A DNA stretch of 64,000 bases, taken from positions 2,242,001 through 2,306,000 of the forward strand of contig NZ_CP061813.1 in assembly GCF_014784055.1 (NCBI RefSeq), in the 5' to 3' direction. This stretch comes from Polaribacter haliotis (lineage in GTDB: Bacteria > Bacteroidota > Bacteroidia > Flavobacteriales > Flavobacteriaceae). The notes under the pieces are model-generated. The model did no database searches. It saw only the letters and a program-made list of their open reading frames with translations, and had not been told where the DNA came from. Position numbers and translations under genes: made by a program. Positions 36,698-45,922 of this stretch are shown here, piece after piece. The stretch's first letter is position 1; each line of letters opens with the position of its first letter.

Positions 36698-37462
36698 ATG
36701 AATATTTTAATTTTAGAAGACGAAATTCCTGCATATCAAAAACTAACAAAATGTTTAGACAGTTTTTTTGATATTAAAATTACACACGATTGGGCAAGAA
36801 CAATTGTTGATGGAGAAAAATTCCTAAAAGAAAATACCTACGATTTTATTTTATCTGATATTCAGCTTTTAGATGGACTTTCTTTTGATTTGTTTGATAA
36901 AATAAAAATTGAAGCTCCCATTATTTTCTGTTCTGCACATGATGAATATTTGTTCCAAGCTTTTAACACAAACGGAATTGCTTATATTTTAAAACCATAT
37001 TCTCAAGATGATTTTAATAAAGCAATCAATAAATATGAATCTTTATTTAAAAAGGGAAATTATAACTCTTTAGACTCAAATACAATTGATGCTTTAAAAT
37101 CTGCTTTGCAACAAGAAAACACCACTTATAAAAAACGATTTGTTATTAAAAAAGCATCTGGAATTCAATTATTAAATGCCACAGATATTGCCTTAATTAC
37201 TGCTTCAGGAGATTTTTGTTTGGTAATTGAAAATCTTGGAAAACGACTTACAATTTCTCAAAATTTGGGAAGTATATATCAGCAATTAAATCCTAAAAAG
37301 TTTTTTAAAATTAATAGAAGTGAAATTGTAAACATCGATTTTATAGAAAATATCGAAAGTCATTTTAAGAATAGATTGCTAATTTCTATAAAAAACCACA
37401 AAGAAAAAGTAATGACGAGCTCTTCTACAACGTCTGATTTTAGGAAGTGGTTGGAGAGTTGA
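36698..37462 (+). CDS. LytTR-family response regulator
   Basis: This encodes 254 aa. The receiver domain (residues 1-120) has the acidic pair ILEDEIPAY, phospho-acceptor Asp 54 (FILSDIQLLDGLSF) and the Lys of LKPYS. The C-terminal LytTR DNA-binding domain (about 145-250) has KRFVIKKASGIQLL, DIALITASGDFCLV and the FFKINRSEIVN motif. It is the partner of the upstream LytS-type kinase. LytTR regulators bind pairs of short direct repeats; targets cannot be assigned, but nearby genes such as the TonB receptor are likely. Confidence 0.92.
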   Translation: MNILILEDEIPAYQKLTKCLDSFFDIKITHDWARTIVDGEKFLKENTYDFILSDIQLLDGLSFDLFDKIKIEAPIIFCSAHDEYLFQAFNTNGIAYILKPYSQDDFNKAINKYESLFKKGNYNSLDSNTIDALKSALQQENTTYKKRFVIKKASGIQLLNATDIALITASGDFCLVIENLGKRLTISQNLGSIYQQLNPKKFFKINRSEIVNIDFIENIESHFKNRLLISIKNHKEKVMTSSSTTSDFRKWLES

Positions 37463-37469
37463 AAAAATA

Positions 37470-38168
37470 TTATTTTTTACCAATCTTTTTATAATTTCTT
37501 TGAAAGTCATATAGAATACTTCCACAACAACCCCAACTAAAATACCAAAAAATCTCTGTTAAAGGAATATTCCCTAAAACCGTTTTTCCTAAATTTGTTT
37601 CAGTCAAGAAAAAATAATTATCTACGTAGTTTGGCGATAAGTAATTTACGAGTACAGAGTAGGTAGGAATTATAATAATTAGAATAAATATACCAGATAA
37701 AAGAGATGGCAATAATAAATCTCTCCTTAATAATATCATTAAAAATGCAAAAAGCATAAAACTAAAAGAGCAGACAATTATTGAGTTATATCCTAAATAA
37801 TTTGTAAATAATAATAATATTAATATCTCCGCAATTAATAAAATTACCCCTGCATAAGTATGTATCTTTTTTTTGTTATTTAAAACTTCATATCCTTTTA
37901 CAAAGAAAAAATCATAAATACCCACAGAAATTCCGGTAATTAGAAATGAAAAAATAGTGTCTTCTAAAATAAAGTATGGAAAATGAATTAAATATGGTGG
38001 ATCCCAATAATCTTTTAAATGCCAGACTTCTTCCATAAAAGTTCCAAAAGGAGCCATTATCAATCCAAAAATCATCATTCTTCTTCGGATTATTTTTTTT
38101 GACGAGTAAAGTAAAATCCAAATTAAAAAAAGGACTGCTAATAGAATAACGTATATATACTTATCCAA
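37470..38168 (-). CDS. Polytopic membrane protein resembling a lycopene-cyclase domain
   Basis: This encodes 232 aa with about seven hydrophobic helices. Two segments look alike: PPYLIHFPYFILEDTIFSFLITG and GNIPLTEIFWYFSWGCCGSILYDF. Each has a Pro then an acidic residue at the start of a helix, as in the PxE motifs of the small heterodimeric-type lycopene cyclase domain. The resemblance is weak and no carotenoid gene is nearby, so function is unproven. It ends 7 bases from the convergent LytTR gene. It starts 23 bases after the lepA stop, so it may be co-transcribed with lepA. Confidence 0.5.
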   Translation of the reverse strand: MDKYIYVILLAVLFLIWILLYSSKKIIRRRMMIFGLIMAPFGTFMEEVWHLKDYWDPPYLIHFPYFILEDTIFSFLITGISVGIYDFFFVKGYEVLNNKKKIHTYAGVILLIAEILILLLFTNYLGYNSIIVCSFSFMLFAFLMILLRRDLLLPSLLSGIFILIIIIPTYSVLVNYLSPNYVDNYFFLTETNLGKTVLGNIPLTEIFWYFSWGCCGSILYDFQRNYKKIGKK

Positions 38169-38191
38169 AACTTACTTTTATAAATTAAAAA

Positions 38192-39988
38192 TTAATCGTT
38201 CAACTTTAAAACCGCCATAAATGCTTCTTGTGGAATTTCTACATTACCAACCTGACGCATTCTTTTCTTTCCTTTTTTCTGCTTTTCTAAAAGTTTACGT
38301 TTCCTAGAAATATCTCCTCCATAACATTTTGCAGTAACATCTTTTCGTAAGGCTTTTGTAGTTTCACGCGCAATAATTTTTGCACCAATTGCTGCCTGAA
38401 TAGGAATATCGAACTGTTGTCTTGGAATTAATTGCTTTAATTTCTCAACAATTTTCTTACCAATTGTGTAGGCATTATCTGCATGTAAAAGTGCCGAAAG
38501 TGCATCTACTGGTTGTGCGTTTAACAAAATATCTACTCTTACCAATTTCGATTCTTTCATACCAATTGGATGATAATCGAAAGAAGCATACCCTTTAGAA
38601 ACAGTTTTTAAGCGATCGTAAAAATCGAATACAATTTCTGCCAAAGGCATTTCGAAAATTAACTCTACTCTTTGTGTTGTTAAATACGTTTGGTTAATAA
38701 TTTGTCCACGTTTTTCGATACATAAGCTCATTACTTGCCCAACAAAATCGGACTTTGTAATAATACTTGCTTTAATAAATGGCTCTTCTACTCTATCTAA
38801 TCTTGACGGATCTGGTAAATCTGTTGGATTATTTAAGATAATAATTTCATCTGGATTTTTCTTTGTGTAAGCGTGGTAAGAAACGTTGGGAACTGTTGTA
38901 ATAACAGTCATGTTAAACTCACGCTCTAAACGTTCTTGTATAATTTCCATGTGTAACATTCCTAAGAAACCACACCTGAATCCAAAACCTAAAGCTGCAG
39001 AACTTTCTGGTTGAAATACCAAAGAAGCATCGTTTAATTGCAGTTTTTCCATAGAACTACGCAATTCTTCATAATCTTCTGTATCTACAGGATAAATTCC
39101 TGCGAAAACCATTGGTTTTACATCTTCGAAACCTTCAATAATTTCTTGGGTTGGTTTTGCGAAATCTGTTATGGTATCTCCTACTTTTACTTCTTTAGCG
39201 GTTTTAATTCCAGTAATTAAATACCCAACATCACCTGTTTTTACAGATTTTTTTACAACCTGATTTAGTTTTAAAGTACCAACTTCATCTGCAAAATAAT
39301 TTTTACCTGTTGCAACGAATTTAATTTCTTGTCCTTTTTTTATTTCACCATTAAAAACTCTAAAATAGGTTTCAATTCCTCTGTAAGAATTATATACAGA
39401 ATCGAAAATTAGTGCTTGTAAAGGTGCATCTGGATCTCCTTTTGGAGCAGGAATTCTACTTATAATTGCTTCTAAAATATTATCGACTCCAAAACCTGTT
39501 TTTCCACTTGCATGAATAACTTCTTCTGCGTCACAACCTAATAAATCTACAATATCGTCTGTTACTTCTTCTGGGTTTGCAGAAGGTAAATCTACTTTAT
39601 TTAAAATTGGGATAATTTCTAAATCGTTCTCTAAAGCCAAGTATAAGTTAGAAATTGTTTGTGCTTGTATACTTTGTGCAGCATCTACAATTAACAAGGC
39701 GCCTTCACAAGCTGCAATAGATCTTGAAACTTCGTAAGAAAAATCTACGTGACCTGGAGTATCAATTAAATTTAAAATATATGGCTCTCCATTATGAACA
39801 TAATCCATTTGAATTGCATGCGATTTAATGGTAATTCCACGTTCGCGCTCCAAATCCATAGAATCTAATAACTGCTCCTTTTTTTCACGAGAGGTTACAG
39901 AACCTGTAAAATCTAATAATCTATCTGCCAATGTACTTTTTCCATGATCGATATGTGCGATTATGCAAAAGTTTCTAATGTTCTTCAT
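38192..39988 (-). CDS. lepA: Elongation factor 4 (LepA), translational GTPase
   Basis: This encodes about 598 aa from [21 protein letters not shown]. An upstream in-frame ATG (40012) is rejected because transcription from the promoter at 40017-40046 would begin about there. G motifs are AHIDHGKST (P-loop), [15 protein letters not shown] and NKVDLPSA. The LepA-specific C-terminus is present ([32 protein letters not shown]). EF4 acts on ribosomes during initiation or elongation stress, possibly by remodelling stalled complexes. Length is normal for the family. Confidence 0.97.
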   Translation of the reverse strand: MKNIRNFCIIAHIDHGKSTLADRLLDFTGSVTSREKKEQLLDSMDLERERGITIKSHAIQMDYVHNGEPYILNLIDTPGHVDFSYEVSRSIAACEGALLIVDAAQSIQAQTISNLYLALENDLEIIPILNKVDLPSANPEEVTDDIVDLLGCDAEEVIHASGKTGFGVDNILEAIISRIPAPKGDPDAPLQALIFDSVYNSYRGIETYFRVFNGEIKKGQEIKFVATGKNYFADEVGTLKLNQVVKKSVKTGDVGYLITGIKTAKEVKVGDTITDFAKPTQEIIEGFEDVKPMVFAGIYPVDTEDYEELRSSMEKLQLNDASLVFQPESSAALGFGFRCGFLGMLHMEIIQERLEREFNMTVITTVPNVSYHAYTKKNPDEIIILNNPTDLPDPSRLDRVEEPFIKASIITKSDFVGQVMSLCIEKRGQIINQTYLTTQRVELIFEMPLAEIVFDFYDRLKTVSKGYASFDYHPIGMKESKLVRVDILLNAQPVDALSALLHADNAYTIGKKIVEKLKQLIPRQQFDIPIQAAIGAKIIARETTKALRKDVTAKCYGGDISRKRKLLEKQKKGKKRMRQVGNVEIPQEAFMAVLKLND

Positions 39989-40016
39989 ACTTCGTTTTCT
40001 AACTGCTTTCAATTGA

Positions 40017-40046
40017 CAAAGATATGCTATTTACAACCCTTCTCAA
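40017..40046 (-). promoter_or_regulatory. Promoter of lepA
   Basis: On the minus strand TTG (40044-40046) and TATCTTTG (40017-40024) are 19 bases apart, an ideal Bacteroidota promoter. The predicted transcription start near 40010 supports the internal ATG at 39988. Confidence 0.75.
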
Positions 40047-40049
40047 ATA

Positions 40050-40082
40050 AAAAAAGTACAATGAAATTCATTGTACTTTTTT
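40050..40082 (-). terminator. Terminator after the EF-hand gene
   Basis: On the minus strand AAAAAGTACAATG-AATT-type loop-CATTGTACTTTTT forms a strong hairpin with a T run, 17 bases past the EF-hand stop codon. It partly abuts the lepA promoter. Confidence 0.85.
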
Positions 40083-40098
40083 ACTATTTTATATAAAA

Positions 40099-40374
40099 TT
40101 ACAAATCTCTTTCTAACTCTGCAATTGCTACTTTAAATTCTTCTCTACTAATAGAATCGTCTCCAGATTTATCATAACCTTTAATCATTTCTCCAGCAAC
40201 CAAACCTCTAATTAACCCTCCAACACCTGCTTCTTTTAATAACGCTTTTACTTCGTCTCTATTTAAATTCCCATCTTGGTCTTTATCAAAAAAAGTAAAA
40301 GCTTCTTCAGCATTTGTAAATTTTTCTGTCATTAAAGTATGAATGTCTTGTAATATTTTTTCTTTTGCTCCCAT
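40099..40374 (-). CDS. Small EF-hand calcium-binding protein
   Basis: This encodes 91 aa with two canonical EF-hand loops. Loop 1 is at residues 30-41 (DKDQDGNLNRDE) and loop 2 at 68-79 (DKSGDDSISREE); each has Asp/Asn at positions 1, 3, 5 and Glu at 12. There is no signal peptide, so it is probably cytoplasmic. A hydrophobic GVGGLIRGLVAGEMI linker lies between the loops. Possible roles are calcium buffering or signalling; the target is unknown. It lies downstream of the propeller lipoprotein gene and may be in the same transcript. Confidence 0.8.
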   Translation of the reverse strand: MGAKEKILQDIHTLMTEKFTNAEEAFTFFDKDQDGNLNRDEVKALLKEAGVGGLIRGLVAGEMIKGYDKSGDDSISREEFKVAIAELERDL

Positions 40375-40393
40375 TTTAAAAATTTAAATTAAT

Positions 40394-40427
40394 CTTGCCA
40401 TTCTGCAATAAACAAGTTGGTATCTCT
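40394..40427 (-). pseudogene. Leftover 3' tail of a second PD40 propeller gene
   Basis: These 34 bases match 40461-40494, the 3' end of the intact propeller gene, with one mismatch. Read on the minus strand they encode RDTNLFIAEWQD followed by TAA. The distance between copies is 67 bases. The intervening part (40428-40456) keeps an open frame for about nine codons and is not similar to the parent gene. This looks like the remnant of a tandem duplicate that was deleted, or a short local duplication. Confidence 0.65.
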
Positions 40428-40455
40428 TTTTGTGAATTTCAGAATTGCAATCCTT

Positions 40456-41553
40456 TTAGTCTTGCCATTCTGCAATAAATAAGTTGGTATCTCTACCACC
40501 TCCATTATTTCTATTAGAAGAAAAAATTAGTTTTTTACCATCGTTAGAAAATACTGGAAATGCATCAAAAGTTTCTCCATGTGTTACTCTTTCCAAATTT
40601 TTCCCATCTATATCTATCATATATAAATTGAAAGGGAATCCTCTTTCTGCTTCAAAATTGGATGAGAATAATATCTTTTTTCCTGAAGGATGAAAAAACG
40701 GACTCCAATTCGCATTTCCTAAATCTGTTAATTGACGTAATTCAGATCCATCTGCATTACAAATATAAAGTTCCATTTCTGTTGGTTCTACCAAACCTTC
40801 TGCCAATAAATCTTTGTAGGCTTTTATTGCTTCTGGTGTTTTTGGTCTTGAAGAACGGAAGATAATTTTTGTTCCATCTGGAGAGAAAAATGCACCTCCA
40901 TCGTAACCTAATTCGTCTGTAATTTGTTTTACATCAGAGCCATCAATATTCATAGTGTATAATTCTAAATCTCCACTTCTGGTTGATGTAAATACAATTT
41001 TATCTCCTTTTGGAGAAACTGTTGGCTCTGCATCATAACCCTTTTCGTTGGTTAATTGTTTTACGATGTTTCCTTCTAAATCTGCCACAAATATGTCGAA
41101 ACTATCGTACACTGGCCAAATGTATTTTCCGTTTTTACGCAAAGGTACTTCTGGGCAATTTTCATCAACCAAATGTGTAGATGCATAAATAATATGTTTA
41201 TTATCTGGTAAGAAGTAAGAACAAGTTGTACGCCCTTTTCCTGTAGAAATCATAGGTGGTTTTGTACCATTGAATGTCTCATCTGCATTCATTAAAAACA
41301 TCTGATCGCAGTTTACGCCCCATTCTTTATAATTAGATTGAAAAACCAATTGTTTGTCATCGAAACTCCAATATGCTTCTGCATTATCGCCACCAAACGT
41401 AATTTGTTTGATACTTTTAAAATGTACTTCTTCTGGGTATATTAAAGAGTCTTTCGTAACAATTCTTTCTACTGATTTTGTTTCTGTTGGTTTTTTATCA
41501 TTTTTACATGAAACCATTAACAATGCAAATACAATTAGGTAAACAATTCTCAT
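40456..41553 (-). CDS. PD40/TolB-like beta-propeller lipoprotein
   Basis: This encodes 365 aa. The lipoprotein signal is MRIVYLIVFALLMVSCKNDKK, with the lipidated Cys at residue 16. At least five WD40-like PD40 repeats of the type FSPDGTKIIFRSSRP, VSPKGDKIVFTSTRSGDLELYTMNIDG and FSNDGKKLIFSSNRN follow. TolB-like propellers act as scaffolds in the periplasm or outer membrane, or as peptidase partners. Here the gene diverges from an M28 peptidase lipoprotein gene, which fits a joint role in peptide handling (inference). A copy of its last 34 bases lies downstream. Confidence 0.85.
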   Translation of the reverse strand: MRIVYLIVFALLMVSCKNDKKPTETKSVERIVTKDSLIYPEEVHFKSIKQITFGGDNAEAYWSFDDKQLVFQSNYKEWGVNCDQMFLMNADETFNGTKPPMISTGKGRTTCSYFLPDNKHIIYASTHLVDENCPEVPLRKNGKYIWPVYDSFDIFVADLEGNIVKQLTNEKGYDAEPTVSPKGDKIVFTSTRSGDLELYTMNIDGSDVKQITDELGYDGGAFFSPDGTKIIFRSSRPKTPEAIKAYKDLLAEGLVEPTEMELYICNADGSELRQLTDLGNANWSPFFHPSGKKILFSSNFEAERGFPFNLYMIDIDGKNLERVTHGETFDAFPVFSNDGKKLIFSSNRNNGGGRDTNLFIAEWQD

Positions 41554-41569
41554 TTTCTGTTTTATTAAT

Positions 41570-41577
41570 TAACTTTG
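41570..41577 (+). promoter_or_regulatory. Candidate -7 box (TAACTTTG) for the M28 peptidase gene
   Basis: TAACTTTG fits TAnnTTTG and ends 20 bases before the ATG at 41598. No clear -33 TTG is present. It rules out the longer in-frame start at 41478, which would lie inside the neighbouring gene. Confidence 0.55.
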
Positions 41578-41597
41578 CAAAAATAATATTTATCATC

Positions 41598-42821
41598 ATG
41601 AGAAACATTCTATTTCTAATCTTTTTGTCGTTTTTAATTTCTTGTAAACCAGAAATCAACCAAGAAAACCGAATTAAAGAAGATGTAACTTTTTTAGCTT
41701 CGGATGATTTAGAAGGAAGACAAACAGGAACTGAAGGCGAAAAAAAAGCCGCAAATTATATTGCTGAACGTTTTAAAGAGCTGGGTTTACAAGCTAAAGG
41801 AACACAAGAATATTTACAAGCTTTTACATTTAAACCAAAAACGAATCCTCATGACGAAGTGAAGTTCGATGTAAATGGAGATGGAACAATTACTGGAAAT
41901 AACATTTTAGGTTTTATTGATAATAAAGCAGAAAATACCATAATTATTGGCGCTCATTACGATCATTTAGGCTTTGGTGGAGAAGGTTCTTTGTATAGAG
42001 ATTCTATAAAAGCAATTCATAATGGTGCAGATGATAATGCTTCTGGAGTTGCAATTATGCTGAATTTAGCATCGAAACTAAAAAAGAAAAATACCAATAA
42101 TAATTATTTGTTTATGGCTTTTTCTGGTGAAGAAATGGGACTTTTAGGTTCTAATTATTTTGTGAAAAACCCAACTTTGGATACTAAAAAAGTATCCTAT
42201 ATGATTAATATGGATATGGTTGGTCGTTTGAAAAAAGACTCTGCTTTGGCTGTTTATGGAACAGGAACTTCGCCAATTTTTAAGCAGGTTTTAAAATCTC
42301 ATAACGATAATTTTAAATTAATTCAGCAAGAATCTGGTGTTGGACCAAGTGACCATACAAGTTTTTATTTGGCAGATATACCTGTGTTGCATTTTTTTAC
42401 GGGACAGCATGAAGATTATCACAAACCTGGAGACGATTCAGAAAAACTGAATTACGATGGCATGTATTTAATCTCTGATTATATTTTAAATTTAATTACA
42501 GATTTAGATGATAATGGAAAACTGGCTTTCAGAAAAACTAAAAATGAAAGTGAAGATTCTCCTCGTTTTAAAGTTGGTTTGGGTGTAATTCCAGATTATA
42601 TGTTCGATGGAAAAGGAATGCGAATTGATGGAATTTCCGAAGACAAACCCGCACAAAAAGCAGGTTTACAAAAAGGAGATATAGTTATAAAACTTGGCGA
42701 TAGTGCAGTTACAAATATGATGAGTTATATGCGTGCTTTATCTGTTTTTGAAAAAGGAAATACAACGAAAGTTATTGTAAAAAGAGGTAATACTGAAGTT
42801 GAAAAAGAAATTAATTTTTAG
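41598..42821 (+). CDS. M28-family metallopeptidase lipoprotein with PDZ domain
   Basis: This encodes about 407 aa. The start MRNILFLIFLSFLISCKPE is a lipoprotein signal with a lipobox Cys. The M28 zinc peptidase domain contains GAHYDHLGFGG, HNGADDNASGVAIML, the catalytic Glu in FSGEEMGLLGS, MINMDMVGRL and the last zinc His in DYHKPGD. A C-terminal PDZ domain (about residues 320-405) includes KPAQKAGLQKGDIVIKLGD. It is a typical aminopeptidase arrangement, anchored in the envelope. It diverges from the PD40 lipoprotein gene. Confidence 0.92.
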   Translation: MRNILFLIFLSFLISCKPEINQENRIKEDVTFLASDDLEGRQTGTEGEKKAANYIAERFKELGLQAKGTQEYLQAFTFKPKTNPHDEVKFDVNGDGTITGNNILGFIDNKAENTIIIGAHYDHLGFGGEGSLYRDSIKAIHNGADDNASGVAIMLNLASKLKKKNTNNNYLFMAFSGEEMGLLGSNYFVKNPTLDTKKVSYMINMDMVGRLKKDSALAVYGTGTSPIFKQVLKSHNDNFKLIQQESGVGPSDHTSFYLADIPVLHFFTGQHEDYHKPGDDSEKLNYDGMYLISDYILNLITDLDDNGKLAFRKTKNESEDSPRFKVGLGVIPDYMFDGKGMRIDGISEDKPAQKAGLQKGDIVIKLGDSAVTNMMSYMRALSVFEKGNTTKVIVKRGNTEVEKEINF

Positions 42822-42826
42822 AATTA

Positions 42827-43228
42827 ATGTTCAAAACGAAACAAGATTTCATCAATAAAATACATTTAATTATTTCTGTTTGTATTGTAATTCCTGTTTC
42901 TTTTATCTACGGATTTAATCCTTCTTTAAAATTTGATATTCAGCTACAAACCATAGACGAACATAATTTCTTTAAAGCAATTATGGGTTTATATCTTGGT
43001 TTTTCTACACTTTGGCTTTTAGGTATTTTTAAAAATAATTATTTAAAAATTTCCATTCTTACAAACATCATTTTTATGATTGGTCTTGGTTCTGGTAGAA
43101 TCTTAAGTATTGTTTTAGATGGAACTCCAACTTACGGTTATATATTCGGAACTTTTGCAGAACTCTTTTTAGGTTTCTACGGAATTTGGGTTCTGACAAA
43201 TAAAAACACTAATTTTGCAAAAAAATAA
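42827..43228 (+). CDS. DUF4345-family small membrane protein
   Basis: This encodes 133 aa with four predicted helices. The pattern FKAIMGLYLGFSTLWLLGIF followed by GLGSGRILSIVLDGTPTYGYIFGTFAELFLGFYGIWVL fits the DUF4345 family. No biochemical function is known. It starts 5 bases after the M28 gene stop and ends 6 bases before the dihydrouridine synthase, so the three are probably one operon. Confidence 0.75.
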   Translation: MFKTKQDFINKIHLIISVCIVIPVSFIYGFNPSLKFDIQLQTIDEHNFFKAIMGLYLGFSTLWLLGIFKNNYLKISILTNIIFMIGLGSGRILSIVLDGTPTYGYIFGTFAELFLGFYGIWVLTNKNTNFAKK

Positions 43229-43234
43229 TTAGTT

Positions 43235-44236
43235 TTGGTAAAAATAGGCAACATAGAATTACCCGATTTCCCACTTTTATTAGCACCAATGGAAGATGTT
43301 TCAGATCCTCCATTTAGAGCTTTGTGCAAAGAAAATGGAGCAGATGTTGTGTATACAGAATTTATTTCTTCGGAAGGTTTAATTAGAGACGCCGCAAAAA
43401 GCGTTATGAAATTAGACATTTATGAAAAAGAACGTCCTGTTGGAATTCAAATTTTTGGTGCCAATTTAGATTCGATGTTAAAAACTGTAGAAATTGTTGA
43501 AAAATCAAATCCAGATATTATTGATATCAATTTTGGTTGTCCTGTAAAAAAAGTGGTTTCTAAAGGTGCTGGCGCAGGAATTTTAAAAGATATAGATTTA
43601 ATGGTTTCATTAACTGAAGCCATGGTAAAACACACTAGTTTACCTATTACAGTTAAAACACGATTGGGTTGGGATCATGATTCTATAAGAATTGTTGAAG
43701 TTGCAGAGCGTTTGCAAGATGTTGGTTGTAAAGCAATTTCTATTCATGGCAGAACGCGTGCACAAATGTATAAAGGAGATGCAGATTGGAAACCAATTGC
43801 TGACGTAAAAAATAACCAAAGAATGCACATTCCTGTTTTTGGAAATGGAGATATTACTTCACCAGAAAAAGCAATGGAAATGCGAGATTCTTATGGTTTA
43901 GATGGTGCTATGATTGGTAGAGCTTCTATTGGGTATCCTTGGTTTTTTAATGAAGTGAAACATTATTTTAAAACTGGCGAATATTTAGCGAAACCAACAA
44001 TTGCACAACGTGTGGAAATGGCAAGAAGACATTTGCAGATGGCAATTGACTGGAAAGGCCCAGTTTTAGGTGTTTTTGAAACAAGAAGACATTATACCAA
44101 TTACTTTAAAGGAATTCCGCATTTTAAAGAATATAGAATGAAAATGGTAACTTCCGACGATGCAAAAGATGTTTTTGCTGCTTTTGATGAAGTGGAAGCT
44201 AAATTTGGAAATGCGATTATTCCTGAATTCGAATAA
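43235..44236 (+). CDS. tRNA-dihydrouridine synthase (Dus family, DusB-like)
   Basis: This encodes 333 aa. The start is a TTG at 43235: an in-frame stop lies at 43226-43228, and no ATG or GTG occurs before the conserved PLLLAPMEDVSDPPFR motif, so TTG is the only good choice. The TIM-barrel FMN enzyme carries the catalytic Cys in DINFGCPVKKV. Also present are VKTRLGWD, ISIHGRTRAQMYKGDADW and GNGDI..PEKA, which binds FMN phosphate, and GAMIGRASIGYPWFF. It reduces uridines in the tRNA D-loop. Confidence 0.92.
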   Translation: MVKIGNIELPDFPLLLAPMEDVSDPPFRALCKENGADVVYTEFISSEGLIRDAAKSVMKLDIYEKERPVGIQIFGANLDSMLKTVEIVEKSNPDIIDINFGCPVKKVVSKGAGAGILKDIDLMVSLTEAMVKHTSLPITVKTRLGWDHDSIRIVEVAERLQDVGCKAISIHGRTRAQMYKGDADWKPIADVKNNQRMHIPVFGNGDITSPEKAMEMRDSYGLDGAMIGRASIGYPWFFNEVKHYFKTGEYLAKPTIAQRVEMARRHLQMAIDWKGPVLGVFETRRHYTNYFKGIPHFKEYRMKMVTSDDAKDVFAAFDEVEAKFGNAIIPEFE

Positions 44237-44238
44237 AT

Positions 44239-45468
44239 TTATTTCTCAATAAACTCTTCAGAAATTCTACTACTTGCAATTCTCGCGGCTATATATCCTA
44301 AAATTGTAATTGTTAGAATTACAATAAATAAATTCGAAAAACGAAATTCTACTGGATAAGCCAAATCTGGAACAATCATAAAAAGTTCAAATTCCTTTTG
44401 AATAAATACTAAAATTATAGCCAATATAAGTCCAATACACATTCCAAAAAGCGTTAGCAAAAAGCCTTGTAAAACGAATATTTTTTTAATTTCTTTTATA
44501 GAAGCTCCCAAGCTGAGTAATGTTTTTAGATTTTGTTTTTTATCGATAATCATCATAATAATCGCTCCAATTACATTAAATAAAGCAATAATTACTATTA
44601 ATGTGAATATTAAATAGGAAACAAAATTCTCTGTATTAATCACTTTATAAAGCACTTCATTTAACTGCTCTTTCGTTTGTATTTTAAAATCTGACCCTAA
44701 TTTTTCTTGCAAATTCTCTGCAATTAAATTTGCTTCATCTGGGTTTTTTAATTTTAATTCTAAACCAGTAATTTCGTTTTCTTGAAATCTTAAAAGTTCA
44801 GATGCATCCTTAAAATCTACAAAAACAAACTTTCCTTCAAATTCTTCTGTTCCCATATAAATACCCACAATTTGAGTTTCTAATTTGTAGAAAGGGTTTC
44901 TTGGATTTATAAAACCTGTTCCTGGCTTAGGAACATTAATCGTTAGTGGTTCTCCATAATTTAAAACACCTAAAGAGAGTTTGTTAGATATTCCTCTGCC
45001 TATTACAGCAGTATTTTTAAAGTCGCTCTCAAGCCAAGTTCCTTGAGTTAAAGAAGAGTCTATTTGTGTGATTTGTGAATAATTTTCGTCAACACCTTTT
45101 ATATAGGCGATTTCATTTTTATCATTATATTCTAAAAAGACACGTTCTTCTATTACTTTTGATATAATTTCTATAGAAGAATTATCATCTAAAATCTGTT
45201 TTGTTTTATCATCAAATAAAAAAGATTTTCCTTTCGTTGTCGATATTTTAATATCTGGATCAGAAAAATCTAAAAAACTATAGTTAAATGTTTTTAATCC
45301 GGAAAAGCCAGAAAGGATAATAAAAAGTGCAAACGAACCTACAATAACTCCAAAAGAGGCAATTATGGTAATAATGTTAATTGCATTATTACCAGTTTTT
45401 GTAAATAAATATCTTTTAGCTATAAATAAAGGAAAGCTCAAAGATTTTGCTTGCGCTCTATCTGACAT
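44239..45468 (-). CDS. LolC/LolE-like ABC transporter permease
   Basis: This encodes 409 aa. The N-terminal segment FIAKRYLFTKTGNNAINIITIIASFGVIVGSFALFIILSGF is typical of LolC/E proteins. A large periplasmic MacB-like domain (about residues 55-270) follows. Then come three C-terminal FtsX-type helices with the LLSLGASIKEIKKIFVLQG motif that couples to the ATPase LolD. It is predicted to extract lipoproteins from the inner membrane for transport to the outer membrane. It is 9 bases downstream of rbfA and convergent with the dus gene (2-base gap). Confidence 0.88.
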   Translation of the reverse strand: MSDRAQAKSLSFPLFIAKRYLFTKTGNNAINIITIIASFGVIVGSFALFIILSGFSGLKTFNYSFLDFSDPDIKISTTKGKSFLFDDKTKQILDDNSSIEIISKVIEERVFLEYNDKNEIAYIKGVDENYSQITQIDSSLTQGTWLESDFKNTAVIGRGISNKLSLGVLNYGEPLTINVPKPGTGFINPRNPFYKLETQIVGIYMGTEEFEGKFVFVDFKDASELLRFQENEITGLELKLKNPDEANLIAENLQEKLGSDFKIQTKEQLNEVLYKVINTENFVSYLIFTLIVIIALFNVIGAIIMMIIDKKQNLKTLLSLGASIKEIKKIFVLQGFLLTLFGMCIGLILAIILVFIQKEFELFMIVPDLAYPVEFRFSNLFIVILTITILGYIAARIASSRISEEFIEK

Positions 45469-45477
45469 TTTAAGAAT

Positions 45478-45873
45478 TTAGATTTTTTTACGTTTTGGTA
45501 AAACATCAGGGTTTTTAATAGGATTTTCGTCTTCGCCTTTTAATGATTTATCAATATCTTCTATATAATCTAAAGTATCGTCACCAAAAAATAATAATTC
45601 TGGCATTCTTCTTAATTGGTTTCTCGTTCTTTTCGCCATTTCATGACGTATTAATGGTGTATTAGATTGAATTCCTTTTACAATTTCATCTCTTTTTATT
45701 GAAGGAAAAATACTTAAATACACTTTTGCAACTCCCAAATCTGAAGTTACATGAACTTTAGAAACGGAAATAATTACTCCTTTCATTCCATCTTGTGCTG
45801 CTTTTTGTAACACATCTACCAAGTCTTTTTGCAAGACTCCAGCAATTTTTCGCTGTCTGTTTGTTTCTTCCAT
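45478..45873 (-). CDS. rbfA: Ribosome-binding factor A
   Basis: This encodes 131 aa. The KH-like fold has the N-terminal TNRQRKIAGVLQKDLVDVLQ, a VTSDLGVAKVYLSIFP core and IRHEMAKRTRNQLRRMPELLFFGDDTLDYIEDID. RbfA is a maturation factor for the 30S subunit and is needed for 16S rRNA 5'-end processing. A TAAATTTG box at 45878-45885 is so close to the ATG that transcription would start nearly at the start codon, so either it is leaderless or the box is fortuitous. It is probably co-transcribed with the permease gene. Confidence 0.93.
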   Translation of the reverse strand: MEETNRQRKIAGVLQKDLVDVLQKAAQDGMKGVIISVSKVHVTSDLGVAKVYLSIFPSIKRDEIVKGIQSNTPLIRHEMAKRTRNQLRRMPELLFFGDDTLDYIEDIDKSLKGEDENPIKNPDVLPKRKKI

Positions 45874-45922
45874 AGTACAAATTTACAATTTTTTAAAGAG
45901 TTTCGCTCTTTGTTATAAAAAC

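Noticed and set aside
40454..40466. TTTTAGTCTTG resembling the metal-operator half-site
   Set aside because: It covers the stop codon of the propeller gene, has no second arm, and is not at a promoter, so it is probably chance.
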